NCBI GenBank assembly: GCA_963747335.1
Contig: CAVVEV010000012.1
Span: 624,707-688,706 of the forward strand
DNA: 64,000 nucleotides
Reading direction: 5' to 3'
Source of the DNA: Prado023 sp963747335
GTDB lineage: Bacteria; Actinomycetota; Actinomycetes; S36-B12; CAIYMF01
The translations under genes were made by a program, and so were the position numbers. Shown here piece by piece: positions 52,713 through 62,030 of the stretch. Below the pieces are notes generated by a model. The model was not told where the DNA came from, made no database searches, and saw only the letters and a program-made list of their open reading frames with translations. Positions within the stretch are counted from its first letter, which is position 1; each line of letters begins with the position of its first letter.

Positions 52713-53612
52713 ATGAAGGGCATCGTGCTTGCAGGGGGAACCGGGTCGCGGCTGTGGCCGATCACGCGTGGCGTGAGCAAGCAGTTGCTGCCCGTCTACG
52801 ACAAGCCGATGGTCCACTACCCGATCGCCACGCTCATGAACGCAGGGCTCCGCGAGATCCTGATCATCACGACCCCCGAGGACCAACCGGCGTTCGTCCG
52901 ACTCCTCGGCGACGGGGCTGAGTTGGGCGTGCCGTTCTCCTACGTCGTCCAGGAGCGACCCGAGGGACTGGCGCAGGCCTTCCTGCTCGGGCGAGGACTT
53001 CCTCGCGGGCGACGCGGCGGCCCTGGTCCTCGGCGACAACATCTTCCACGGCCCCGGCCTCGGGCGGAAGCTGCGGACGCTCCACGACATCGACGGCGGG
53101 CACGTGTTCGCCTACCGAGTGGCCAACCCCAGCGAGTACGGAGTGGTCGAGTTCGATCAGAAGGGCGGGCCATCTCCCTCGAGGAGAAGCCCGCCGAGCC
53201 CCGATCCAACTACGCCGTGCCCGGCCTGTACTTCTACGGCCCGGACATCGTCGAGGTCGCGAAGGCGATCCGGCCCTCCGCACGCGGGGAGCTCGAGATC
53301 ACCGCGGTCAACCAGCACTACCTGGAGCAGGGGCGCCTGACGGTCTCCGTCCTCGAGCGCGGGACAGCCTGGCTCGACACCGGCACCTTCCGATCCCTGC
53401 ACGATGCCTCGGAGTACGTCCGGGTCATGGAGGACCGCCAGGGCCTGAAGCTGGCCTGCCTCGAGGAGATCGCCTGGCGCAACGGCTGGATCGACGACGA
53501 CCAGCTGGCTGCTCTGGCCGAGCCCCTGCTCAAGAGCGGGTACGGGCAGTATGTGAGTTCGCTCCTCAACGACTCGGACGGCGCGGCTTCGGTTGCTCGC
53601 GCCGACGCGTGA
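52713..53612 (+). CDS. rfbA: Glucose-1-phosphate thymidylyltransferase (two compensating frameshifts)
   Basis: First step of dTDP-rhamnose synthesis. ATG 52713; a GAGAAT hexamer lies 6 nt upstream. It begins MKGIVLAGGTGSRLWPIT (nucleotide site), with YDKPMVHYPIATLMNAG and YVVQERPEGLAQAF. Between about 52,990 and 53,170 the protein reads in other frames (ALVLGDNIFHG, HVFAYRVANPSEYGVVEFD), then returns with ISLEEKPAEPRSNYAVPGLY and GTAWLDTGTFRSL. The family motifs are complete, so the gene is very likely functional. Confidence 0.9.
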   Translation: MKGIVLAGGTGSRLWPITRGVSKQLLPVYDKPMVHYPIATLMNAGLREILIITTPEDQPAFVRLLGDGAELGVPFSYVVQERPEGLAQAFLLGRGLPRGRRGGPGPRRQHLPRPRPRAEAADAPRHRRRARVRLPSGQPQRVRSGRVRSEGRAISLEEKPAEPRSNYAVPGLYFYGPDIVEVAKAIRPSARGELEITAVNQHYLEQGRLTVSVLERGTAWLDTGTFRSLHDASEYVRVMEDRQGLKLACLEEIAWRNGWIDDDQLAALAEPLLKSGYGQYVSSLLNDSDGAASVARADA

Positions 53613-53616
53613 TCCC

Positions 53617-54560
53617 ATGGCCCTTGAGACCCCTGTCCTTCTCGTCGGATTCAACCGACCCGATGACATGGCCGACCTGATCAACCATCTGCGTCCTCAC
53701 TCGCCCATCTCGGCTCTACTATGGCTGTCGATGGGCCCCGGCAGCACGTCCCGGGAGAGGCCGAGCGAGTTGCCCAGACGCAGGACACTCAGCGTTGGTG
53801 GACTGGGACTGCGAGGTCCACACGCTCTTCCGGGAGGAGAACCTCGGATGCGGCCGTGGGGTGTCCGGTGCGATCTCATGGTTCTTCGAGCACGAGGAAG
53901 CCGGGATCATCCTTGAGGACGACATCAGACCCGAAGCGTCGTTCTTCCCCTTCGTGACCGAGCTGCTGCACCGGTACGCAGACGACCCTCGGGTCTGGGC
54001 CGTGTCCGGCTGCAACTTCGTCCCGCCCGAGTACCACGACAGGCAACGCGAGCTACAGGTTCTCGACCGTGCCGCACATCTGGGGGTGGGCAACGTGGCG
54101 ACGGACCTGGGAGAAGTACCGGTGGGACATCCCCGACTGGAGTCGCGATCTGCCCCCACGGGCACTCTGGAAGGCTGTTGACCGCTCACCCTCCACTTAC
54201 CTCTACTGGGCCGGGATGTTCAGCCTGATGGCCAAGCACAAGGTGGATACCTGGGACTTCCAACTCGTTGCTGCTGCCATGGCCAACGGAGGCCTGACTG
54301 CGACGGCAAACACCAACCTCAGCGAGAACGTGGGCTTCAGCGGCGACAGCACCCATACCGCGATCCGACCCTCCTACGTCCGGGACGTGGGACAGCTGGA
54401 ATTCCCCCTTTCGCATCCTGCCGAAGTTGCCGCCGACGCACTGGCTGACTCGTGGACCCGGCGGCATGTGCTGGAGGCCACTGCCTCGGGCATGCTCCGT
54501 CAGGGTATGCGCTTCGCTCGCAGGACCGTGGACGCCCGCGTCCCAGTGCTTCGCGGGTGA
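53617..54560 (+). CDS. Glycosyltransferase-like protein (GNT-I/nucleotide-diphospho-sugar type, two frameshifts)
   Basis: About 314 residues from ATG 53617, 4 nt after rfbA. It begins TPVLLVGFNRPDDMADLINHL, then in a second frame ENLGCGRGVSGAISWFFEHE, GIILEDDIRPEASFF (EDD, metal-binding) and VSGCNFVPP, then in a third frame HIWGWATWRRTWEKYRWDI and WDFQLVAAAMANGG. These motifs match bacterial proteins related to N-acetylglucosaminyltransferase I. Shifts lie near 53,790 and 54,075. The acceptor is unknown. Its stop overlaps the flippase start by GTGA. Confidence 0.75.
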
Positions 54561-55890
54561 CCCGCTTCCGCGCCCCACGGGGTCCCGCCAAGATCGCATT
54601 CGGATCGGGCGTGCTCGCCCTCAGCCAACTGGTCGTCGTGGCTATCGCGGGCCGAACCGCATCCGTCGAGGCGTTGGGCCAGTACCTCACCTGGTTCATG
54701 GCAGCGAACCTTGCCGGGCTTCTGTTCACGGTACTGGAGAGCCTGGTCCCTCAATCCCTGCTGGTCCAAGCGGATGGGGCGGCGCGGCGCCTGGCCCTGG
54801 CCCGGTGGAGCCAGGGGACGGCCACTGGCGCTGTTGCCCGTCTCCCTGCTGGTCATCCTGGGCGACTTCGTGGCGCCGGGTGTCCTCGATGGCAGTCAGG
54901 CCCTGCTTGTCCTGATGCTGACCTACACAGTCCTGTCTGCGGGCCAGAGTCTTATCCGCGGTCAGGCTACGGCGGCGCAGGATTTCGGCACCTTCCTCTA
55001 TCTCATGTCCGCAGATGGTGTCGTCACGGGTGGCGGCCGCAGTAGCGGTAGGGCTCATTGCCCCCTCAGCCACGGCCTTTGCGGTCGCCACGTGCGTCGG
55101 GGCTGCCGTCGGCGTGCTCGTTGGCTGGGTGCGCACGCGATCGGCGTGGGGGGTCCGCCGCTCCCGCGAGTCCGTCACCACCGTCAGAGCCCTCGGCCAG
55201 ACGGGGTGGTCCACCACAAGTGCGACCGTCCTCAACAACGGGCTGGTTCCTTGGCTCGCCTCACTGGGCACCGTGACCGCCGCGGCCATCGCCTCCTTCT
55301 CGACGGCCCAGACACTCAGCCGGGCTCCCATGATGGCCATCGCCGCTCTGTATGCCCCGCTGATCGCTCCGCTCGCGCAGCTTCTCGGGTTCCCGTGAGT
55401 GGGCTCAGTACTCGTCACTCCTTCGGAAGGCGATGGGCGCTGCAGCAGCTCGCCGGCCTCCTATTCGCGCTCCTGCTCACCCTCGCCGGGAACCAACTGA
55501 TCAACCTCTTCCTAGGTGTGGACATCTCCACCACCCCCCGCCTGGTCTTCGCGCTTCTGGGGGTCTCGACATTGGGGCTCCTGGTGACCGCCCCGGCTCA
55601 GGCCGCGCTGACGGCTCGCGGTAAGTGGTCGGCAATCGCGTGGAGTTGGGCCGGCGCCATGCCTCTGCCTGGGTCTGGCACTGGTGATCCCGGCCAATCC
55701 AGTCTGGGTCGCTGCACTCGCGGCCGCCTCTGCCGGGGTTGCTGCAGCGGTCCTGGCTGGGCGAGCCGCGATTGTCCACGCCTCGCCCAGGCGAGAGGTG
55801 AGTCAGCCTCCGCCGAGGCTCGTTGCGGAAGTAGTCGATCGTGGGCCTGAGGCCATCGGACAGCGCCGTGGTCGGCTGCCAGCCAAGTAG
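54557..55890 (+). CDS. Wzx-like polysaccharide flippase (several frameshifts, end uncertain)
   Basis: Multi-helix membrane protein from GTG 54557. Hydrophobic segments appear in successive frames: IAFGSGVLALSQLVVVAIAG, YLTWFMAANLAGLLFTVLE, LLPVSLLVILGDF, AAAVAVGLIAPSATAFAVA, PWLASLGTVTAAAIASF, LAGLLFALLLTLAGNQLINL and WVAALAAASAGVAAAVLAG. This matches MurJ/Wzx-type exporters (about 400 residues). Shifts lie near 54,850, 55,030, 55,400 and 55,665. The stop is either near 55,801 or at 55,890, overlapping the opposite-strand decarboxylase end. It probably moves lipid-linked sugar units across the membrane. Confidence 0.7.
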
Positions 55891-56752
55891 CTCGTTGGCC
55901 CGGGTGATGTCGGGCTTACGACGGCGCGGATCATCCGACGGAAGGGGGCGGAACGCAATGTTCGAATCGGAGCCAGTGAGCGTCAGCACCTCCCGGGCCA
56001 GCTCGAGCATGGTGAACTCGCCTGGGTTCCCCACGTTGACCGGGCCCGACACCTCCGCGGGGGTGGCCATCATGCGCAACAGGACCTCGACGGTGTCATC
56101 CACGTAGCAGAAGGACCTCGTCTGCTCCCCTGATCCGAAGATGGTGATCTCCTCGCCCCTGAGAGCCTGGACGATGAAGTTGCTCACGACTCGGCCGTCA
56201 TCCAGCGCCATTCTCGGGCCGTAGGTGTTGAACAGCCTTACGACCTTGGCGTCCATGCCGTGCTGCCTGCGGTAGTCGAAGAAGAGGGTCTCGGCGCACC
56301 GCTTCCCCTCGTCGTAGCAGGAGCGGATCCCGATCGGATTCACGTTGCCCAATAGGTCTCTACCTGGGGATGGATCTCGGGATCACCGTACACCTCCGAT
56401 GTGGACGTGAGGAGGATCTTGGCGTTGGTCCGCTTCGCCAGCCCGAGCATGTTGATGGACCCATGGACTGAGGTCTTCGTGGTCTGGACTGGATCGCGCT
56501 GGTAGTGGACCGGCGACGCGGGACAGGCCGAAGCTGTAGATCTCGTCGACCTCCACGTAGAGCGGGAAGGTCACATCGTGGCGCTGGAAGTCGAACATCG
56601 GATGCTTCCAGCAGGTGGGCGATGTTGCGCTTGCGGGAGGAGTAGAGGTTGTCGACGCAGAGGACCTCGTTGCCGTCGTCGAGAAGCCGAGCACACAAGT
56701 GGGAGCCGATGAAGCCAGCCCCACCCGTCACGAGAACCCTCTTGCCGGACAT
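55803..56752 (-). CDS. UDP-glucuronate decarboxylase (UDP-xylose synthase, frameshifted)
   Basis: Converts UDP-glucuronate to UDP-xylose. ATG 56752. Motifs across frames are KRVLVTGGAGFIGSHLC, CVDNLYSSRKRNI, FQRHDVTFPLYVEVDEIY, then GNVNPIGIRSCYDEGKRCAE (the UXS-specific YDEGKR active site), YGPRMALDDGRVVSNFI, GEQTRSFCYVDDTVE and a C-terminal LGWQPTTALSDGLRPTIDYF. Shifts lie near 56,600, 56,530 and 56,345-56,385. The exact stop is uncertain because it overlaps the flippase end. Divergent from ugd, which supplies its substrate. Confidence 0.88.
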
Positions 56753-56863
56753 GAGCCCACGCTCCCCTCACCAGATCCGACACGCTTGTGGCGCATCCTC
56801 GGCGAGGCCGGGTCCGCCCCATGGGCTCCGGCATCCCGGGCTCCCAGTCTGGGGGATGGCTCA

Positions 56864-56869
56864 TAGACT
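56864..56869 (+). promoter_or_regulatory. -10 hexamer of ugd, probably leaderless
   Basis: TAGACT, 7 nt before ATG 56877. Confidence 0.45.
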
Positions 56870-56876
56870 CGCCCGC

Positions 56877-58236
56877 ATGCCCGATCCTGCTCTCGCTCGC
56901 ATGACTGTCATCGGAACCGGATACCTCGGCGCCACCCATGCTGCCGCGATGGCGGAAGCGGGCTTCGAGGTGCTCGGGCGTCGACGTCGACGAGAGCAAG
57001 GTCGATTCGCTCGGCGCGGGGTCGTGCCGTTCTACGAGCCGGGACTTCAGGAGTTACTCGGTCGTCACATGTCCGAGGGCCGGCTGCGCTTCACCACCGA
57101 CTACGAGGAGGCAGCTGAGTTCGGGGATGTCCACTTCCTGGGTGTCGGAACTCCGGAGAGCCCTCACAACTTCTCCGCCGACCTACGGTACGTGCACGGA
57201 GCGATCGACACGCTGGCTCCGCTGCTGACGCGTCCCGCAACCGTCGTCGGCAAGTCGACTGTTCCGGTGGGGACGGCCGGTCATGTGGCCCAACGGCTTC
57301 GGTAATTGTCCCCGGCCGGAGAAGCGGTGACGCTCGTCTGGAACCCGGAGTTCCTCCGCGAGGGCTACGCAGTCGAGGACACACTCCGGCCCGACAGGAT
57401 CGTGATCGGTGTTGAGAGCTCTCGAACTCGGATGGTGACTGCCACCCGAGGTGAGACTGTGCATGCGCGAGGTCTACTCCTCGATGATCGATGCAGGCTC
57501 TCCCTTCCTCGTGACGGATTTCGCTACGGCGGAAATGGTGAAGGTAGCCGCGAACTCCTTCCTAGCAACGAAGATCTCCTTCATCAACGCGATGGCCGAG
57601 ATCTGCGAGGCGACCGGGAGCCGATGTGGCCAAACTGGCCGAGGCTATCGGGTACGACGACCGCATCGGAGCCAAGTTCCTCCGTGCCGGGATCGGGTTC
57701 GGTGGGGGCTGCCTGCCGAAGGACATCGGGGCGTTCATGGCGCGCGCCGGGGAGTTGGGGCTAGCGACAGCGTTGCCTTCCTCCGCGATGTGGATGCCAT
57801 CAACCTGAGGCGCCGAAAGGACACCGTGGCGATCGCGCGCGACATGGTGGGCGGTCGCTTCGTCGGAAGCCGGATCGCTGTGCTCGGCGCGGCGTTCAAG
57901 CCCGAAACGACGACGTACGAGACTCCCCCGCCCTAGACATCGCGGCGGCGATCTACACCGAGGGTGGGGACGTCGTGGTCCACGATCCGAAGGGAATCCC
58001 CAACGCCCAGAAGGTCTCCCGAACTCGGCTACGCGCAGACAGCCGAGGAGGCACTGCAGGGGGCCGACCTTGTCCTGCTACTCACCGAATGGACTGAGTA
58101 CCGGGAGTTGGACCCCGTTCGCGCCGGTTCACTTGTGGTCAAGCAGCAGGTGCTGGACGGACGAAACGCCTTGGACGTAGCCCGGTGGCGGGAGGCTGGG
58201 TGGACGTACCGAGGGCTGGGTCGGCCAAACGCTTGA
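56877..58236 (+). CDS. ugd: UDP-glucose 6-dehydrogenase (many frameshifts)
   Basis: Oxidises UDP-glucose to UDP-glucuronate. ATG 56877. Recognisable segments are MTVIGTGYLGATHAAAMAEAG (NAD site, first 20 residues shown by MTVIGTGYLG), VPFYEPGLQELL, VHFLGVGTP, VVGKSTVPVGTAG, WNPEFLREGYAVED, EMVKVAANSFLATKISFINA, FLRAGIGFGGGCLPKD (catalytic Cys), IAVLGAAFKPET and GADLVLLLTEWTEYREL. About eight single-base shifts between 56,980 and 58,020 scatter these over three frames, the worst-affected gene here. The presence of every motif argues for an intact gene with poor consensus. Confidence 0.85.
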
Positions 58237-58253
58237 ATCCAGGCGTGGTTCTG

Positions 58254-58259
58254 TAAGGT
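58254..58259 (+). promoter_or_regulatory. -10 hexamer, probably leaderless
   Basis: TAAGGT, 7 nt before GTG 58267. Confidence 0.45.
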
Positions 58260-58266
58260 TCCCCAG

Positions 58267-59358
58267 GTGCGCGTGGCCTTCGATGAGCAGATCTTCCTAC
58301 TGCAGCAGCAGGGTGGGGTGTCCCGGTACTTCGTCGAACTACTGCGGCACCTGCCGGAGGTGGAGCCCCCTGTCGAGGTGGAGACGCCCTTTCGCAGCGT
58401 CGTCAACCGGCATGCCCTCGAGGCCGCCGGAGGCACTCGCTTCTCGCGCGCTCGTGGCCCGCTCCAGCCATACCCGCATCTCGCGGCAGCAGCGTTGCGA
58501 CCCCGTCGGCGAGAGGGGGTCGACCTGATCCACCACACCTTCTACCACCCCCGTTTCCTGCGCGACTACCCCGGCACCCCGAAGGTCGTGACGATCTACG
58601 ACATGATCCCTGAGGTGATGGGCACACGAGGCCGGTTCGGCAACCCGCACATGGCTAAACGCGAGTACGTCGCCGGCGGCTGATCTCGTGCTGTTCATCT
58701 CCTCAGAGCGCACAGGATGACCTGATCAGCGCCTACGGCAGGCCTTCTGCGCCCTGCGTGATCACGCACCTGGGAGTCGACAGCCGCTTCCTTGAGGGCG
58801 GACCCGCACCGGTGGGCTTCCCCGGCGAGTACGTCCTCTTCGTCGGCAATCGGGCCGGCTACAAGGACTTCACAGCAGTGCTGCACGGCTTCCTCCACGC
58901 ACGCCGAAGGAGCTCGAGCGGGTCGCACCTGGTCTGTGTCGGCGGAGGGCCGCTCACGGCGGATGAACGGACACGGGCGTCAACGGCCGGCCTTGACGGG
59001 CAGGATCCATCAGTTCTCCTTGTCCGACGACCAGATGCCGGGGGCGTACGCCCACGCGGCCGCGTTCGTGTTCCCCTCACGCTACGAGGGATTCGGCCTG
59101 CCGGCGCTCGAAGCCATGGCCGCAGGCACTCCCGCCGTGCTGGCCCGCACGTCGTCCCTGCCCGAGGTGGGCGGAGATGCGGCGACCTACTTCACTCCCG
59201 GTGATCACGAAGAGCTTGCATCGACTCTCGTGGGCCTCCTCGGGGACGAGTCCCGTCGTGCTGACCTGATCGGTCTCGGGAGGGAGCGCGCCCGCGGATT
59301 CACGTGGTCACGGACGGCCCAGTTGACGTGCGAGGCGTACCGGATGGTGACCGGTTGA
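58267..59358 (+). CDS. Family 4 glycosyltransferase (frameshifted)
   Basis: About 363 residues from GTG 58267. The N-terminal half starts MRVAFDEQIFLLQQQGGVSRYF, with IHHTFYHPRFL and VVTIYDMIPEVM (EPS glycosyltransferases of the mannosyl/rhamnosyl type). After shifts near 58,680-58,700, 58,905 and 58,990 come CVITHLGVDSRFL, YVLFVGNRAGYKDF, LVCVGGGPLTADE, and the donor-site FVFPSRYEGFGLPALEAMAAGTP (given from FVFPSRYEGFG). Probably adds one sugar of the repeat unit. Confidence 0.82.
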
Positions 59359-59377
59359 GCCCGCGAATCGGTATCTG

Positions 59378-59383
59378 TAGTGT
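59378..59383 (+). promoter_or_regulatory. -10 hexamer, probably leaderless
   Basis: TAGTGT, 7 nt before GTG 59391; it decides the start of the next gene. Confidence 0.4.
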
Positions 59384-59390
59384 CGACCCC

Positions 59391-60199
59391 GTGACTTCAG
59401 ACCCACAGCCCCCTGCAACTGGATCCGAAGCACCACCGGCCAGGATCCTCATCGCCGTTCCCACGCTTGGCAGGCGAGTCGACTACCTTCGGCGGACGTT
59501 GGCATCGATCCGCAGTCAGAGCCCTTCTCCGGACATCGTGGTCGTCGCCCCCGCGGCCGCGCGGGAGGCCCAAGCACTTGCCCTTGAGGTCGGCGCCCGT
59601 GTCCTCGACGACCCCGGGGGCCTCTCCGCAGCGATCAACCTGGGAATCGCTACGGCGAACGACCACCACGAGTACGTCAACTGGTTGGGTGACGACGACA
59701 CCCTGACCAAGGGGTCTCTGGCTGCTGTCACTGAGAGGTTGGACCTCCATCAAGGAGCCTCAGCGGCCTACGGACAGTGCCTGTACGTCGATGGCGACGA
59801 CAACCCCCTCTGGGTGAGCCAGGCAGGACGCGCAGCACCCTGGATTCTTCCCTGGGGGCCCAACTTGGTCCCCCAGCCCGGGTTGCTTGTCAGACGGGAG
59901 GCTTGGCAGTCCGTCGGCGGCCTTGACGAGTCCCTCCGATACACGATGGACCTCGACCTGCTCCTCAAGCTGAAGCGCTGGGGTCCGTTGGTGGCTGTTC
60001 CACGGATCGTCTCGACCTTCCGCTGGCATGTTGAGTCCTTGACCGTGGCTGAGCGGACTGCAGTCGCTGGCCGAGTCCGAGGCTCGTCAAACGCCGCCAT
60101 CTTCCCAAGGCCCTCATCCCACTCGCCCCCGCGTGGGAGGCGCCCGTTCGATGGGCGACTCGACGGGCCGCAGGTGCTGTGAGCCAGCGAGCACGCTGA
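59391..60199 (+). CDS. Family 2 glycosyltransferase (C-terminal frameshift)
   Basis: About 269 residues from GTG 59391. The GT-A core shows ILIAVPTLGRRVDYLRRTL near 20, PDIVVVAPAAAREA, YVNWLGDDDTLTKGSL near 84 (DDD metal site), GLLVRREAWQSVGGLDESL near 160 and STFRWHVESLTV near 205. After about 60,085 the frame changes; reading IPLAPAWEAPVRWATRRAAG to TGA 60197-60199 restores the basic amphipathic end typical of this family. Converges with the dehydratase-like gene, 15 bp away. Confidence 0.83.
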
Positions 60200-60214
60200 C
60201 CGTGCTGGCCCTTC

Positions 60215-61217
60215 TCAGGCCAAGTAGGCGGGGTCCTCCTCGCGACCCGTCTCCAGCCTGAGCATGTCGGCCCGGACCATCCAGGCGACCACGTCAGTGA
60301 AGGAGAGTCGAGGGCTCCACCCGAGCAGAGTGTGGGCCCTCGTGGGGTCTCCTCGGGTCTCCGGCACATCCGCCGGCCGCATGAGTGCCGGGTCGCTCAG
60401 GACGCGGTCCATCCCCTCCGAGAGCCCGGCGGCAGCGAACGCCGCCTCCACGAACTCAGCAAGGGAATGCGAGACGCCCGTCGCGATGCAGTAGTCGTCC
60501 GGGATATCGCGAGCGACGGCCAGTCGCATCGCCTCCACGTAGTCCGAGGCCGCTCCCCAGTCACGACGCACGTCGATCCGCCCCAGAGTGAGGGTCTCCT
60601 GCCTCCCCAGGGCGATCGCCGCAACGCCGGAGGTGATCTTCCTCGTGACGAACCCACGAGGACGCAGCGGACTCTCATGGTTGAAGAGGATGGCCGTGGC
60701 CACTAACAGACCGTACGACTCCCGGTAGTTCACCGCAGTGTGGTGGGCGAACGACTTCGCGGTCGCGTACGGCGACCGTGGGTGGTGGGGGGATCCCTCG
60801 TGCTGGGGCAGCTCCGTGACCAGTCCGAACATCTCGGAGGATGATGCTTGCAGGATCCGAGGGGCGTAGCCATCGGACTTCTGGATCGCAAGGACCTCTT
60901 CGAGAAGCCCCAGGACTGCGAGCCCGTTGACCTCTGTCACCTCCCACGGGTGGGACCACGACAACCCCACCGACGACCACGAGGCAAGGTTGTAGATCTC
61001 GTCGGGCCTCTCGACGGACAGCAGGGCCCGCAACCCGGCTCGGTCACGCACGTCAAGCTCACTGAACTCGGCCCGGGGGATATAGGTCTGCACGACTGGC
61101 CTCGACCGCTCGACGTCAGTGACGGTGCCGATCACCCGGTAGCCATCAGCCAGCAGGCTTCGGGCCAACAGGACGCCGTCCTGACCCGCCGATGCCCGTG
61201 ATCAGGGCGGTCTTCAC
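60215..61217 (-). CDS. GDP-mannose 4,6-dehydratase-family SDR (paralogue; frameshift near start)
   Basis: About 333 residues. GTG 61217 (VKTALITGIGG) overlaps the gmd stop (GTGA); one indel near 61,185 links it to LLARSLLADGYRVIG. Motifs are DEIYNLASWSSVGLSW near 85, LQASSSEMFG near 125 (catalytic Ser), PRSPYATAKSFAHH (YxxxK), NHESPLRPRGFVTRKI and RRDWGAASDYVEAM. It resembles Gmd but is more divergent, so it may be a GDP-6-deoxy-hexose reductase/epimerase-like partner (Rmd, Fcl or Tld type) or a second dehydratase. The pair suggests a GDP-6-deoxyhexose in the glycan. Confidence 0.85.
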
Positions 61218-61860
61218 GCGCCCAGCAGCTCCCGATCGGCATCGACCATGAGACGCGCGAGGTCCGGGGTCAGGGTCGCGGGCTTCCATCCCAGGATCTT
61301 CTCGGCCTTCGAGGCATCCCCGATCAGGTCGTCGACCTCGGTCGGGCCTCAGGTAGCGCTCGTCGAACCTCACGTACTTCTCCCAGTCGAGACCTGACGT
61401 GCTCGAAGGAGATCCGCAGGAAGTCGCGCACGGTGTACGACGTGCCCGTGGCGATCACGAAGTCGTCGGGGGCGTCGGCCTGCAGCATCCGCCACATGCC
61501 CTCCACGTACTCCTTGGCGTACCCCCAGTCCCGGGCGGCGTCGATGTTGCCCATGTAGAGCGTGTCCTGCAGCCCGGCCGATATCCGCGCGACAGCCATC
61601 GTGATCTTGCGAGTGACGAATGTCTCACCGCGCCGGGGGGACTCGTGGTTGAAGAGGATCCCGTTCGTGGCGAAGAGCCCGTATGCCTCGCGGTAGTTGC
61701 GCGTCATCCAGTACGAGTAGACCTTCGCGGCACCATAGGGGCTGCGTGGGTAGAAGACTGTGTCCTCGTTCTGGGGTGGGGGTGTCGCGCCGAACATCTC
61801 CGAGCTGGACGCCTGGTAGAACCGGGCGGGCACCTGCGCCTGCCGGATCGCCTCGAGGAG
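61214..61860 (-). CDS. gmd: GDP-mannose 4,6-dehydratase, 5' part lost at junction
   Basis: C-terminal about 215 of an expected ~330-340 residues. Visible are LLEAIRQAQVPARFYQASSSEMFG (from LLEAIRQ), PRSPYGAAKVYSYW (YxxxK), NHESPRRGETFVTRKIT, MGNIDAARDWGYAKEYVEGMW and IATGTSYTVRDFL, then after shifts near 61,395 and 61,345 KAEKILGWKPATLTPDLARL and a normal end. The NAD-binding N-terminus (GxxGxxG) is replaced at 61,861 by unrelated AT-rich Bacteroidota DNA. The truncation is therefore almost surely artificial. Confidence 0.88.
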
Positions 61861-61866
61861 CCGTAT
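61856..61866. other. Chimeric junction: Actinomycetota to Bacteroidota DNA
   Basis: Left of about 61,861 the sequence is GC-rich and encodes conserved Gmd; right of it (CCGTATAAATATGATG onward) it is AT-rich and encodes Bacteroidota genes. The break cuts Gmd mid-domain. No transposase, tRNA or attachment repeat is present at the seam. Confidence 0.85.
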
Positions 61867-61889
61867 AAATATGATGATAAATAGCAATG

Positions 61890-62030
61890 GGAAAGTCGCC
61901 AGTTGCCAGTCTCCAGTCGGCAAAAACAGCCCTTCAATGAAAAAAAACTTTGTGTATTGCAAAGCTTTAACTTAACTCTAAGGTTCTTGTATTGACTGCC
62001 GACTGCCGACTGCCGACTGGTGACTGGCGA
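61890..62030. repeat. Inverted arrays of 7-bp repeats next to the junction
   Basis: At 61,893-61,922 GCCAGTT/GCCAGTC-like heptamers end in GTCGGCA; at 61,994-62,033 ACTGCCG heptamers repeat three times and end GGTGACTGGCGACT. The two arrays are inverted relative to each other, flank about 70 bp, and could form a long hairpin downstream of the CotH gene. Confidence 0.7.
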
